A stretch of 64,000 bases of DNA from Halobacteriales archaeon (lineage in GTDB: Archaea; Halobacteriota; Halobacteria; Halorutilales; JAHENH01). Made by a program: the position numbers and the translations under genes. Location: contig JAHENH010000069.1 of NCBI GenBank assembly GCA_018609935.1, forward strand, positions 8,648 to 72,647. The letters are read 5' to 3'. Under the pieces are notes generated by a model. That model made no database searches, was not told where the DNA came from, and saw nothing but the letters and a program-made list of their open reading frames with translations. How positions within the stretch are numbered: position 1 is the first letter of the stretch; each line of letters begins with the position of its first letter. Positions 27,108 to 36,641 of the stretch are shown one piece after another.

Positions 27108-28844
27108 ATGTCAGTTGATAAAGGAACTATAACTACTGTTAGTGGTCCTGTAGCTAAAGCGAAGGATCTAGATGCACGTATGAATGATGTTGTTAGGGTG
27201 GGAGATGAAGGATTGATGGGTGAGGTTATTGAGATTGAAGAAAATATAACGACTATACAGGTATATGAAGATACTAGTGGAGTAGCCCCACAAGAACCTG
27301 TAGAAACAACTGGTGAACCTTTAAGTGTTGATCTTGGTCCTGGGCTTTTAAACAATATCTATGATGGTGTTCAGAGACCTCTTGAATATCTAGAAGAAGA
27401 AACTGGTGCTTTTCTAGATAGGGGGGTTGATGCTCCAGGTATAGAGCCTGATAAAAAATGGAGGTTTACACCTACAGTAGATGAGGGAGATACTATAAGT
27501 TCTGGAGATATAATTGGGACTGTTCCTGAGACTAAAAGTATAGAACATAAGGTGATGGTTCCTCCAGACAACGAGGAGGGTACAATAGAGAAAGTTAAGA
27601 AAGGTGAGTTCACAGTTACAGATCCCGTGGTAGTGTTAGAGGATGGCAGGGAGATAACTATGAAGCAAGAATGGCCGGTTAGGAAGCATCGTCCTGTAGA
27701 AAAGGATGAAGCCCCTACTATACCATTAGTTACTGGTCAAAGAATACTTGATACTCTCTTCCCTATAGCAAAAGGAGGTGCAGCTGCAATACCAGGTCCA
27801 TTTGGTAGTGGTAAAACTGTAGCCCAACACCAGCTTGCTCAATGGTCAGATGCAGATGTTGTTATATATGTAGGATGTGGTGAAAGAGGGAATGAAATGA
27901 CAGAGGTACTTGAAGACTTCCCAGAGCTTGAGGACCCAACTACAGGTAATCCGTTAATGGATAGAACATGTCTTATAGCAAATACTAGTAATATGCCTGT
28001 AGCAGCACGTGAATCCTGTGTATATACTGGTATTACATTAGCAGAATATTATAGAGATATGGGGTATGATGTAGCTTTGATGGCTGACTCCACATCTAGA
28101 TGGGCTGAAGCAATGCGTGAAATAAGTTCACGGCTAGAAGAAATGCCAGGAGAAGAAGGATATCCTGCATATCTAGCAGCTGAACTTGCAGATTTCTATG
28201 AAAGAGCTGGAAGAACAAAGACTCTGGGCGGAGACGAAGGCAGTGTAAGTGTTGTAGGGGCAGTAAGTCCTCCAGGAGGTGATTTCTCTGAACCTGTAAC
28301 CCAAAATACATTGAGGATTACTAAGACTTTTTGGGCTCTTGATTCGGATCTAGCCGAAAGGCGGCACTTCCCAGCTATAAACTGGGATGATTCATATTCC
28401 CTATATAAAGACAGCCTGGATCCTTACTTTAAAGAAGAAATAAGTCAAGATTGGGCAGAAAACAGACAATGGGCTACCAGTATTTTAGGTGAAGAATCAG
28501 AGCTACAAGAGATAGTGCAACTAGTAGGAAAAGACGCTCTACCTGAAGATCAACAACTTACACTAGAGATAGCAAGGCTAGTAAGAGAAGTGTTCCTCCA
28601 ACAGAATGCGTTCCATGACATTGATACTTATTGTTCTTTAGATAAACAGTATGAGATACTTAGGTTAATTAAGAAATTTGGTGAACAAGCATTTGAAGCA
28701 CTAGATGAAGGTGTACCAGCTGAGGATATACAAAGTGTGGATTCAAAAGACAGACTGTTTGATATACCAACAACAGAAGATTGGGAGGCTCTAACCGAAG
28801 AAATAGAAGAACAGATAGAAAAAGAAATAGGAGGCCTCACTTAA
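27108..28844 (+). CDS. atpA: A-type ATP synthase catalytic subunit A
   Basis: 578 residues, the length of intein-free archaeal subunit A. The N-terminal beta-barrel ([15 protein letters not shown]) is followed by the family's non-homologous bulge (about 110-190), the P-loop GPFGSGKT near 226, GCGERGNEM with the catalytic Glu near 252 and the [11 protein letters not shown] segment near 330. It hydrolyses or makes ATP at the A/B interfaces. Many archaea carry an intein in this P-loop region, but here the P-loop is uninterrupted. Start ATG 27108. Confidence 0.97.
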   Translation: MSVDKGTITTVSGPVAKAKDLDARMNDVVRVGDEGLMGEVIEIEENITTIQVYEDTSGVAPQEPVETTGEPLSVDLGPGLLNNIYDGVQRPLEYLEEETGAFLDRGVDAPGIEPDKKWRFTPTVDEGDTISSGDIIGTVPETKSIEHKVMVPPDNEEGTIEKVKKGEFTVTDPVVVLEDGREITMKQEWPVRKHRPVEKDEAPTIPLVTGQRILDTLFPIAKGGAAAIPGPFGSGKTVAQHQLAQWSDADVVIYVGCGERGNEMTEVLEDFPELEDPTTGNPLMDRTCLIANTSNMPVAARESCVYTGITLAEYYRDMGYDVALMADSTSRWAEAMREISSRLEEMPGEEGYPAYLAAELADFYERAGRTKTLGGDEGSVSVVGAVSPPGGDFSEPVTQNTLRITKTFWALDSDLAERRHFPAINWDDSYSLYKDSLDPYFKEEISQDWAENRQWATSILGEESELQEIVQLVGKDALPEDQQLTLEIARLVREVFLQQNAFHDIDTYCSLDKQYEILRLIKKFGEQAFEALDEGVPAEDIQSVDSKDRLFDIPTTEDWEALTEEIEEQIEKEIGGLT

Positions 28845-28944
28845 AAACAAAAAATATAGAGAAAATAATCTAATAGAAATATATGGTTTTATTCGTTTTA
28901 GATTTTCTCAAAGCCCTTAATAACAATCAAAACAACTTGTTGCC

Positions 28945-30333
28945 ATGAAAGAATATAAGACTATACAGGAAATAAGTGGTCCCCTAGTGTTTGTTGAAGT
29001 CGACGAGCCAGTTGGTTATGATGAAATTGTTGAAATAAAACTAAGTAATGGTGATGTTAAACGGGGACAAGTACTAGAATCACAGGAAGATATAGTTAGT
29101 ATCCAGGTCTTTGAAGGAACCAATGAAATAGATAGAAACGCTAGAGTAAGCTTTTTAGGTGAAACGATGAAGATGCCGGTAACTGAAAATCTTCTAGGTA
29201 GAGTTCTGTCAGGACGTGGAGAACCAATAGATGGAGGGGCAGAGATAATACCAGACGAAGAACGGGATATAGTTGGGGCTTCTATAAATCCATATTCCAG
29301 AGAGTATCCAAGAGAATATATCCAGACTGGTATAAGCGCAATAGACGGCATGAATACATTGATAAGAGGGCAGAAACTTCCATTGTTTTCAGGTAATGGA
29401 CTACCCCATAATGAGCTAGCTCTCCAGATAGCTAGACAATCAGAAGTGAGAGGTAGCGACGAAGAATTCTCAGTTATTTTCTGTGCAATGGGTATTACTA
29501 GGGAAGAATCAGATGAATTCCTGGAAGATTTTGAACAAACAGGAGCGCTAGAACGGTCTGTAGTCTTTCTTAATCTTGCAGATGACCCCGCTGTAGAGAG
29601 GATTGTAACACCTAGGTTAGCTCTAACTACAGCAGAATACCTTGCATTCGAAAAAGACTACCAAGTCCTTGTTATCATGACAGACATGACAAACTACTGT
29701 GAAGCACTAAGACAGATAGGAGCAGCAAGAGAAGAAGTTCCAGGACGTAGAGGATATCCTGGATATATGTATACAGACCTAGCTAACCTATATGAAAGAG
29801 CAGGAAGAATAGAAGGAGAAGAAGGATCCATAACACAGATACCTATCTTGACAATGCCAGGAGACGATGACACTCATCCTATACCAGATCTTACAGGATA
29901 TATAACTGAAGGCCAAATATATATAGACAGAGGTCTTGAATCAGAAGGTGTAGAACCACCAATAGATGTTCTACCTTCACTTTCTAGGCTTATGGATGAA
30001 GGTATAGGTGAAGGATATACAAGAGAGGACCACCCAGATGTAGCAAACCAACTCTATGCTGCATATGCAGAAGGAGTTGATCTACGAGACCTAGTTAATA
30101 TTGTAGGTAGAGAGGCTCTATCCGAGCGTGATAACCGTTTCTTAGATTTTGCAGATAAATTTGAAAAAGAATTCGTAGACCAAGGATTCAGAGAGGATAG
30201 AACAATAGAAGAAACCCTAAATATATCATGGGAATTACTTTCCACTCTACCAAAAAACGAACTAAAAAGAATAGACGACGAATTCATAGAAAAATACTAC
30301 CAAGAAAAACAACAAGAAAAACAAGAAGCATAA
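28945..30333 (+). CDS. atpB: A-type ATP synthase regulatory subunit B
   Basis: 462 residues. Homologous to subunit A but without a functional P-loop: [19 protein letters not shown] stands where Walker A would be. Also seen are [58 protein letters not shown] and [32 protein letters not shown] in conserved order. It alternates with subunit A in the head. A 100-base gap separates it from atpA. Confidence 0.97.
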   Translation: MKEYKTIQEISGPLVFVEVDEPVGYDEIVEIKLSNGDVKRGQVLESQEDIVSIQVFEGTNEIDRNARVSFLGETMKMPVTENLLGRVLSGRGEPIDGGAEIIPDEERDIVGASINPYSREYPREYIQTGISAIDGMNTLIRGQKLPLFSGNGLPHNELALQIARQSEVRGSDEEFSVIFCAMGITREESDEFLEDFEQTGALERSVVFLNLADDPAVERIVTPRLALTTAEYLAFEKDYQVLVIMTDMTNYCEALRQIGAAREEVPGRRGYPGYMYTDLANLYERAGRIEGEEGSITQIPILTMPGDDDTHPIPDLTGYITEGQIYIDRGLESEGVEPPIDVLPSLSRLMDEGIGEGYTREDHPDVANQLYAAYAEGVDLRDLVNIVGREALSERDNRFLDFADKFEKEFVDQGFREDRTIEETLNISWELLSTLPKNELKRIDDEFIEKYYQEKQQEKQEA

Positions 30334-30431
30334 ATATCTAATAGCATCTTTTATTTTTTTGTATATCTCTTTTCTATTTTTTTGTCCTAAAGGATAAATG
30401 ATTAACCTATTGGGAAGGAATATATTCAATA

Positions 30432-31118
30432 ATGGCTATAGAAGACGTTAAACCTACAAGAAAGGAATTAATGGAGATAAAAGACAGGATAGAATTATCT
30501 GAACAAGGCCATGAAACTCTAGAGAAAAAGAGAGATGGTTTGATTATGGAGTTTATGGAGATACTTGATGAAGCACAAGATATTAGAGAACAACTTGAGG
30601 AAAACCACCAGAGAGCGCAAAACAAGATTGCTAAAGCTAGAGCGTTAGATGGTGAACTAACAGTAAAAGGAGCAGCGGAAGCAAGAAAAGATAAACCTGA
30701 GATCACTATAAGCCCCAAAAATGTAATGGGTGTAGTTGTACCCCAAATAGAGAGCTCAAAAGTTAAAAAGGAAATAGATCAGAGGGGATACGGAGTCTTA
30801 GATACCAGTGCAAGAATAGATGAAGCAGCAGAAGAATATGAAGAACTTGTAGAGTCTATAATATTAGCTGCTGAAATAGAAACAGCGATGAAAAAAGTTC
30901 TAGAAGAAATAGAAAAAACGAAAAGAAGAGTTAACGCATTAGAGTTTAAACTCATTCCTGAACTAAAAGAAGCAAGAGACTTCATAGAACTACGCCTTGA
31001 AGAAATGGAAAGAGAAGAAATATTCAGAATGAAGAAAATAAAGGCAAAAAAAGAAAGGGAAGAAAAAGAAAAAGAAAAAACAAGAGAAAAACAGAAACTA
31101 GAAAGCCCCACACAATAA
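30432..31118 (+). CDS. atpD: A-type ATP synthase subunit D (central rotor axle)
   Basis: 228 residues of two long antiparallel helices (residues about 1-70 and 120-215). The signature [32 protein letters not shown] opens it and [40 protein letters not shown] closes the core, followed by a Lys/Glu-rich tail. It rotates inside the A3B3 head. Last ATP synthase gene of the cluster; the convergent pantoate kinase follows 9 bases on. Confidence 0.95.
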   Translation: MAIEDVKPTRKELMEIKDRIELSEQGHETLEKKRDGLIMEFMEILDEAQDIREQLEENHQRAQNKIAKARALDGELTVKGAAEARKDKPEITISPKNVMGVVVPQIESSKVKKEIDQRGYGVLDTSARIDEAAEEYEELVESIILAAEIETAMKKVLEEIEKTKRRVNALEFKLIPELKEARDFIELRLEEMEREEIFRMKKIKAKKEREEKEKEKTREKQKLESPTQ

Positions 31119-31127
31119 ATAAGGTGG

Positions 31128-31943
31128 TTATTCTAAAATTCGGGCTCCTTCATTTGCTATCTTTGTTTTCTCCTCTAGTAGATTTCCGGAATTTATACCA
31201 AATACTGTTTCTCCTAACATAGCCATACTGGCTTTTCCATCTTTTTCTCTTATATCTTCAACCATATTTTTTATTTTTTCCGTAGCTAATTCTGTATCTA
31301 ATGCGAAACTCCATGAGGTATCTATTAAGTTAGAAAGAGATGGATTTGATGTTAAAGAATTGAGTGAATCTCTACCTGATTTTTTTAGTTTCTTATGAAG
31401 ATCAATATCTTCTAGAATGCTTGATGTATCAAGTTCACCAAAAACAGTGTATTGTATTTCTTCTATTTCAGGTTCAATAGATCCAAAATTTCCTATTCCA
31501 TATGTTCCCTCTTTAGTTCTTGTAACAACACCACCTAAGGACTGAGGTACAACATCACCAAGGCCAGTTCCAGCTTTTATTTCTGATACATGGGATGCAG
31601 CAACTAACTGTTCCCTGTCAAGTTCCAGATCAGCTATACGGTTTATAGCCAGTGAGGTAGCAAGTGTAGCGCCTCCACTAACTCCAAATCCACACCCAAT
31701 AGGTAAGTTAGAATCTATTTTAACTCTAGCTTCTATTTCTAGTAGATCTAAGACATTTTCTACAGGCTTAAAGCTACATTCTGTATCATCTATTAAGATT
31801 TTTGTAGAACTGGAAAGTTCAACATCTACAGATACACCTTTTTTTACTGTTATACCAGCACCTATCGATCCAGTTTCTAGTGGATCCTTTTTATATATTG
31901 GAGAGAAAAACCCAGTTATATGTCCAGGAGAAAATGCTTTCAT
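31128..31943 (-). CDS. Pantoate kinase (GHMP family), archaeal coenzyme A pathway
   Basis: 271 residues starting MKAFSPGHITGFFSP, the archaeal pantoate kinase signature, with the GHMP ATP motif LPIGCGFGVSGGA near 80 and a GTGLGDVVPQSLGG segment near 125. It phosphorylates pantoate to 4-phosphopantoate, the archaeal route that replaces pantothenate kinase and works with phosphopantothenate synthetase, which is not in this window. ATG 31943. It is convergent with atpD. Confidence 0.9.
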   Translation of the reverse strand: MKAFSPGHITGFFSPIYKKDPLETGSIGAGITVKKGVSVDVELSSSTKILIDDTECSFKPVENVLDLLEIEARVKIDSNLPIGCGFGVSGGATLATSLAINRIADLELDREQLVAASHVSEIKAGTGLGDVVPQSLGGVVTRTKEGTYGIGNFGSIEPEIEEIQYTVFGELDTSSILEDIDLHKKLKKSGRDSLNSLTSNPSLSNLIDTSWSFALDTELATEKIKNMVEDIREKDGKASMAMLGETVFGINSGNLLEEKTKIANEGARILE

Positions 31944-32445
31944 AGAAACTTATACTCCCCAACCTTCTATCAATCTGATGTATTTCTTCTAGATATTCTA
32001 GATAGTAGAATAGTATTTTTTTGTTTAGAAAAGAAATTATAATATATTTTTTTAAGTTCAACTTTTAGACAGGTGTTTATCTTTGTTGAATTAGAAGAAT
32101 GTAAGAGATGAGTAGTGATGAGCCCCCGTTAGCTTCTCCTTTCTGAAAGAACGTGGGGTCTAGTGAACCGAGTTGATTTTTTAGAGAGGGATCCTTTCCT
32201 TATTGAGATAAAATTCTTATGTTCTTACTTTAAGGTCAACTCTACTATGTTTTCTCTCCAAGATAAGATTTTATTCATATTGATGATTGACCTGAAACGT
32301 TTCGTATAGATATGTAGTATGTAAGAGAACACTATGTATTTTTTCTTCTATCTATAAAGAAAGAGAGGTCTTATTTGGTATCCATCATAAATCCACAATA
32401 AGATAACAATAAAAGTTATATTTCAAATATATACTAAAATTAAAG
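31944..32445 (+). promoter_or_regulatory. Long structured leader upstream of dCTP deaminase
   Basis: 502 bases without a protein gene. A TATA-like TTATAATATATT near 32036-32048 would start a transcript near 32070 on the plus strand. Within it CCCCCGTT at 32123-32130 pairs with AACGTGGGG at 32150-32158. GAGTTGA 32170-32176 can pair with TCAACTC 32236-32242, but AGGTCAA 32233-32239 can instead pair with TTGACCT 32287-32293; these two 7-bp stems share TCAA and exclude one another, the layout of a conformational switch. The element GTCTTATT to AAATCCACAAT at about 32368-32399 also occurs before atpA. It may be a riboregulator or an independent non-coding RNA; no known class was recognised. Confidence 0.45.
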
Positions 32446-34572
32446 ATGATACTTTCTGATAGGGATATAAAACATAGGTTAAAAGATAGTGGTTTAGATA
32501 TTGATCCTTTAGATGAAGAGTTGCAGATACAGCCTGCAAGTGTTGATTTAAGGCTTGGAAATGAATTTTTAGAGTTTCGACATACTAATATATCCTATAT
32601 TGATGCTTCTGCAGGGATGTTAGAGAGTGAAAATGAACTAGATAGATTATCAGAGGAAATAGAGGATATCGATATAGAGAGTTATGATGAATCCATAAAA
32701 AATCAATTTAAAGGAATAATTGAAAAATTAGATGATGTTGGAGATAGAGATAAAATAGAGGATTATACGAGAACGAAGAGGGTTGATGGGAATAAGAGCT
32801 ATATTTTACATCCAGGTGATTTTGTTTTAGGTACTACAGAAGAAAAAATAAGACTTCCAGACGATCTTGTAGGTAGGGTTGAGGGGAGATCCAGTCTAGG
32901 CAGGCTGGCTATAGTTGTACATGCATCTCTACCAAGTGAGGAAAAAATATTTTTTTGGACTGAAAAAGAGGGATATAGATATAGACAAATAAGTGAGATC
33001 GTTGAAAAAAAACTGGAAGGATATGTAGTTAGTTTTAATCCTAAAACGAAAAAAGTGAATCTCTTTAAAGTTACAGATTTTATAAAGAACCCGAAAAAAG
33101 AGATATATAAAGTTAAGACAAAACAGGGAAGAGAAGTAAAAATAACAGAAGATCATAACCTTTTCACATTAGACGATAACGGAGACATCAAAAAAATCAA
33201 GACACAAAACGTTGAAGGAAGACTTATTGCTTTACCAGGTAAAATACCGGTATCTAATAAGAAAAATCCAAAAATAGATCTATATACCCTATTCAAAAAG
33301 GAAGAGTCTAGAAAAGAGATAACTGTATATCTTGAAAAACAAAAAACAGTTTCAAATCAAGGAGTTGAGTATCTTAAATTTAAGAAATTATCATTAGATG
33401 ATGTCCCTGAAAATTTAGAGGGAAAAATAGTAGAATTGGAAATAGACAATCAGAGATTTAACAGATATTTTGAGTTTACACCCAGTTTTGGTTTTATCTC
33501 CGGATTATTTATCTCTAAAGGCTATATAGACGGAGAATACATAATATTTCAAAGATGCAATAATAATCAGATAAGAAAAATACAGGAATTTTTTGGAGGA
33601 TTTAATATAGATATAACTAAAAAACCAGTAGAGAAAGGTCTTAAAAACATCGAAGTTAAGTCTGAATTTTTTGTTCGTCTCTTTAAAGTATTATCTATAA
33701 ATAAACGAAGATTAAAAGGTGAGTTTTGGAATATGACAGATAAAGGATTAGAAGAATTACTTAAAGGAATAGTTAATAGTGGAGATAACGTTGAAAATAA
33801 CGAAAAAACCGTAGTTTATACTTCTAATAAAAAGCTAGGAGGGGATATAATATATCTTTCGGGACTATTAGGTAGGAATGCTATATTAGAGGGAGTGGAA
33901 AACGGAGATAAAGACTATAAAATTGAAATAAATGAGAATTCTGATGGATCCCAAGAAGTCCCTATACCTTCCAGTATATTAAGCCAAACTAGAAAACATC
34001 TCAGTTTATCTATCGGAAAAGCTTCTAAGGACATATTTGAGGATCCTAATAGATTAGATTATATAGAAAACCAAAGAAACCGGATTAAAAAATCAAATCT
34101 ACAAAAAATAGTTAGATACTACCAAGAAACTCTATCGAAAAATAACAAAAAACCAAAAGATAAGGATATAAGGAAAAATATTGAAAAGCTAAACAGGATA
34201 GTAAATTCAGATTTATTGTTTGATAAGGTCATAGAAGTACAAAAAACAGGTAGAAAAGAGAAAAACTATGATCTAGAGGTTAGACCGGAAGGAAGAAAGA
34301 TAGAGAACTTTCTTGGAGGTCTTGGAGGTATATTTTTAAGTAATACAGCAGGATATGTAGACCCAGGATTTAAGGGAAATATAACTCTTGAGCTTTCAAA
34401 TCTAGGTAAGGCTCCTATAGCATTAAAGCCAGGAATGAGGATTGCACAGATAGTTTTTGAAGAACTTAAATCTCCATCTGAATCACCATATGGGGAAAAA
34501 GAAGATTCTAAATATCAAGGCCAAAAAGGCCCAACAGAAAGTAAAATAGAAAAAGACAAAGAGTGGAATTAA
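32446..34572 (+). CDS. dcd: dCTP deaminase (possibly bifunctional with dUTPase), intein-containing
   Basis: 708 residues as encoded; without the intein 235. Host motifs are MILSDRDIKHRL at the start, QPASVDLRLGNEF near 29, HPGDFVLGTTEEKIRLPDDLVGRVEGRSSLGRL near 122 and, after the intein, TAGYVDPGFKGNITLELSNLG, which holds the catalytic Glu. It deaminates dCTP to dUTP; some archaeal forms also hydrolyse to dUMP. The host protein is longer than usual because of an acidic insertion at about 55-110 and a polar tail. The intein splits VVHA from TAGYVDPG in the active site. Confidence 0.93.
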   Translation: MILSDRDIKHRLKDSGLDIDPLDEELQIQPASVDLRLGNEFLEFRHTNISYIDASAGMLESENELDRLSEEIEDIDIESYDESIKNQFKGIIEKLDDVGDRDKIEDYTRTKRVDGNKSYILHPGDFVLGTTEEKIRLPDDLVGRVEGRSSLGRLAIVVHASLPSEEKIFFWTEKEGYRYRQISEIVEKKLEGYVVSFNPKTKKVNLFKVTDFIKNPKKEIYKVKTKQGREVKITEDHNLFTLDDNGDIKKIKTQNVEGRLIALPGKIPVSNKKNPKIDLYTLFKKEESRKEITVYLEKQKTVSNQGVEYLKFKKLSLDDVPENLEGKIVELEIDNQRFNRYFEFTPSFGFISGLFISKGYIDGEYIIFQRCNNNQIRKIQEFFGGFNIDITKKPVEKGLKNIEVKSEFFVRLFKVLSINKRRLKGEFWNMTDKGLEELLKGIVNSGDNVENNEKTVVYTSNKKLGGDIIYLSGLLGRNAILEGVENGDKDYKIEINENSDGSQEVPIPSSILSQTRKHLSLSIGKASKDIFEDPNRLDYIENQRNRIKKSNLQKIVRYYQETLSKNNKKPKDKDIRKNIEKLNRIVNSDLLFDKVIEVQKTGRKEKNYDLEVRPEGRKIENFLGGLGGIFLSNTAGYVDPGFKGNITLELSNLGKAPIALKPGMRIAQIVFEELKSPSESPYGEKEDSKYQGQKGPTESKIEKDKEWN
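32926..34344 (+). other. Ser1-type intein in dCTP deaminase (about 473 residues)
   Basis: The segment begins SLPSEEKIFF after VVHA and ends GGIFLSN before Thr+1, restoring the deaminase motif HATAGYVDPG. Block B is TEDHNLF near residue 80 and a block F-like NYDLEVRPEGRKIENFLGGLGG precedes the end. Two features are atypical: residue 1 is Ser rather than Cys, and the residue before the final Asn is Ser rather than His. LAGLIDADG-like sites read ISGLFISKGYI and LLKGIVNSGDNV, with Lys and Ser at positions where Asp is expected, so the endonuclease is probably dead. Confidence 0.9.
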
Positions 34573-34689
34573 ACTACTAAATACATCGAGAAATAGATTT
34601 CCTATTCAACAATAATTTTAGAAAAAATTTATTAATTTACTTTTGTTTAGAATATTTTTAGTTTATAACGTTTTGGTTGTATCAAACTG

Positions 34690-35436
34690 TTATCCATATA
34701 GTGATTGGTGTTTTTCACAGAATTCTGGGGGTTTGAGTTGTGCTCTTATTAGTTCAGTTTGTTTATGTGCATTGTATAGTCTGCATTTTGGATTTTTACA
34801 GAATTTGTTTCCTGTTTTCCAGAAATGGATTGCTTGTAACACTATTCCTTTAAGTGCTTCTGTAGTTCGTGGGTCGTTTTTGAGGAGGAAGTTTTTTTCT
34901 TGTATTTTTTCTTCTAGAATTTCACGTGGTGGAGTGGATCCGGTAAAAGAGTATTTTCTTTTTAGTTTATAGTATTCTTCGGGTTTTACAGGTGCTTCAT
35001 ATAGTCCAGGTATAGAGACCAATGAAGGCTGTCCTAAGATATTTATTCGTTTATGCCATCTTCCATCGTCCCCCCATGTTGCTAGAGCCCTGTTAAATAA
35101 TAGTATATGTAGTGAATTTTTTAGTTTTTTTTCAGGGATTCTTTTGTTTAGTTTTCTTTGTAGATTAAATCCATCATATAAGACCCCTCCCTCACTTTTT
35201 GGGTTGTCTATTACTCGTTTTTCGTATCTTATTATTCCCTCAAAGGTGCTTCCAGTTTTTTTCTTATAGGGGGAAAGAACTCTAGATTGTGCTATATCTC
35301 CTGGTAGAGAACTATCTTTATATTTTTCTAGAAATCTGTCTTCTATTTTTATTTCCTCGTGGGTTTTATCGTTAATCCAGGATGCTATTTGTTCTGTATC
35401 GGACTTTATAGATTTATATAGATATATTAGTTTCAC
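34690..35436 (-). CDS. Conserved archaeal protein with C-terminal zinc-binding Cys/His motif
   Basis: 248 residues without a domain I can name with certainty. From memory it resembles a family labelled DUF6775 (putative metallopeptidase), which I cannot verify. Seen are a central RINILGQPSLVSIPGLYEAP segment, a PEEYYKLKRKY helix and a C-terminal NKFCKNPKCRLYNAHKQTELIRAQLKPPEFCEKH motif (four Cys/His pairs, positions about 213-242) that should bind zinc. The start is GTG 35436, which overlaps the TGA of the second copy of the 28-bp duplication. It follows thi4 on the same strand. Confidence 0.6.
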   Translation of the reverse strand: MKLIYLYKSIKSDTEQIASWINDKTHEEIKIEDRFLEKYKDSSLPGDIAQSRVLSPYKKKTGSTFEGIIRYEKRVIDNPKSEGGVLYDGFNLQRKLNKRIPEKKLKNSLHILLFNRALATWGDDGRWHKRINILGQPSLVSIPGLYEAPVKPEEYYKLKRKYSFTGSTPPREILEEKIQEKNFLLKNDPRTTEALKGIVLQAIHFWKTGNKFCKNPKCRLYNAHKQTELIRAQLKPPEFCEKHQSLYG

Positions 35437-35487
35437 GCAGTTGCGTGTCTAGAAGTTATTTCACGCAGTTGCGTGTCTAGAAGTTAT
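35432..35487. repeat. Perfect 28-bp tandem duplication at the end of thi4
   Basis: Units 35432-35459 and 35460-35487 are identical. On the minus strand each contains the last Thi4 codons (ITSRHATA) and TGA. The unit holds an inverted repeat CACGCA-GT-TGCGTG. In the downstream copy TGA overlaps the GTG start of the next gene, so before duplication the thi4 stop and the next start overlapped directly. Confidence 0.95.
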
Positions 35488-36357
35488 CTCTACTTCTTCA
35501 TCTATTCCAAGCTCGTCTAGAGCTGCTTGTGCTGCTTTTTTACCTGAGATAAGCATTGCACCAAATGTTGGACCCATTCTGGGTAGTCCGTATGTTGTTG
35601 CTGTAGCCATACCTGTGACAACTAGTCCTGGATGTACTACTCCTGTATGTTCTACAACAGCGTCTTCACTTTCACCTACCCACATGGAATCATGTCCTGG
35701 AGAGTCATGGCCGGGTGCTCCATATTCACCTTCTTCATTGTTTCCAATACTGCCTGAGGAATTATTGAGTCCTGGAGCATCTATGACTCCACGCTGGTTT
35801 AGTTTTTTAACAACCATAGCGTCGTGTCCTGTAGCATCCATAACTAATTTGCTTTCTGTTGCTATAGGGTCTACACATGTAAGTTCACGAGGTAGTGAGT
35901 GTACAGGTGTCCAGTTCATAACTATGCCTCCTACTTTATGATTTTCTCTTATAACGATGTCTGTAAATTCTGTCATGTTTTGTATTTTAGCTCCTGCATC
36001 ACATGCAGCTTTGATAAGTCCAGAACACGCATGAGGGCCATCAGCTACATATAGACCTTCTGTTTTCTTAGTATAGTCTACATCAAGTTCATCTAGTACT
36101 TCTTGGGCTGGACTTCTGACTGTTACTTTGTTCATTAAAAATCCTCCAAGCCAGAAACCGCCGCCTAGATAGTTGTTTTTTTCAACAACCATTGTCTTTA
36201 CACCTTTTTCAGATAGTTCTTTAGCAGCCATTAGCCCCGAAGGTCCACCTCCAACAATAGTTACTTCACCTTCACTGAAATCCATAAATTCATCGGCCCA
36301 TTCCTCACCTATAGCTCTCGTTATTTGTGCTTCACTTATTTCACTAAATTGTTCCAT
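35461..36357 (-). CDS. thi4: Thiazole synthase Thi4, Cys-type (suicide) enzyme
   Basis: About 298 residues. An FAD/NAD-binding fold opens with [14 protein letters not shown] near 35, with an EKNNYLGGG adenosine-ribose motif and [10 protein letters not shown]. The sulfur-donor residue is the Cys in [12 protein letters not shown] (about residue 161); methanococcal orthologues have His there and use sulfide, while yeast and Haloferax have Cys and sacrifice its sulfur. The sequence therefore predicts a single-turnover enzyme making the thiazole of thiamine from NAD and glycine. ATG 36357 is chosen over a TTG two codons earlier. Its end is tandemly duplicated. Confidence 0.94.
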   Translation of the reverse strand: MEQFSEISEAQITRAIGEEWADEFMDFSEGEVTIVGGGPSGLMAAKELSEKGVKTMVVEKNNYLGGGFWLGGFLMNKVTVRSPAQEVLDELDVDYTKKTEGLYVADGPHACSGLIKAACDAGAKIQNMTEFTDIVIRENHKVGGIVMNWTPVHSLPRELTCVDPIATESKLVMDATGHDAMVVKKLNQRGVIDAPGLNNSSGSIGNNEEGEYGAPGHDSPGHDSMWVGESEDAVVEHTGVVHPGLVVTGMATATTYGLPRMGPTFGAMLISGKKAAQAALDELGIDEEVEITSRHATA

Positions 36358-36510
36358 TTTCAAATTAACTAAAAGAAGAGAACAATAAAAGATACCGTTT
36401 TACTTGATATTCTCAGACACCTGAGAGGGTGGTAATCTCCGAAGGATAAGGTAACAAAAAATAGTGGTTTTTCTATTTTTCTTTAAAATATCTTATTTAT
36501 ATTCGTAAAT
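36358..36510 (-). promoter_or_regulatory. thi4 promoter and hairpin-bearing leader
   Basis: On the minus strand ATATAAATA at 36494-36502 is a good TATA box and predicts a start near 36470, giving a leader of about 110 bases. The leader contains TCTCAG 36411-36416 pairing with CTGAGA 36421-36426 around an ACAC loop, preceded by a small TTCG-capped hairpin near 36433-36446. The TPP-riboswitch core is not recognisable. Read on the plus strand, 36409-36440 resembles the insertion-element right ends at 10146 and 59807, so it may instead be an element remnant. The remaining spacer to 36641 shows only the AT-rich pheA promoter (TATATATTA near 36613). Confidence 0.45.
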
Positions 36511-36641
36511 ATAATTCTTGATTAATTTCGAAGAGGGAGTTTTAGATTTCCGTATAGTTATAAGGTTTTTCTGGTGGTTTTATGGTTTTTTATTTTGAAA
36601 AATAGTTAATTTCTATATATTATGTATTATAATATTGTTCA

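Noticed and set aside
32115..32148. C/D-box sRNA (GTGATGA followed by CTGA)
   Set aside because: C and D boxes are present by match, but the pair lies within a strong hairpin, there is no internal C'/D' pair, and the spacing and guide could not be assigned to rRNA by eye.
32070..32300. SRP RNA or RNase P RNA
   Set aside because: Neither the helix 8 motif of SRP RNA nor the conserved CR-I/CR-V segments of RNase P RNA are visible.
36408..36470. TPP riboswitch before thi4
   Set aside because: The two conserved TPP-binding motifs (CUGAGA followed by ACC, and GGAUAAU with GCG) are not in the right order on the thi4 strand.
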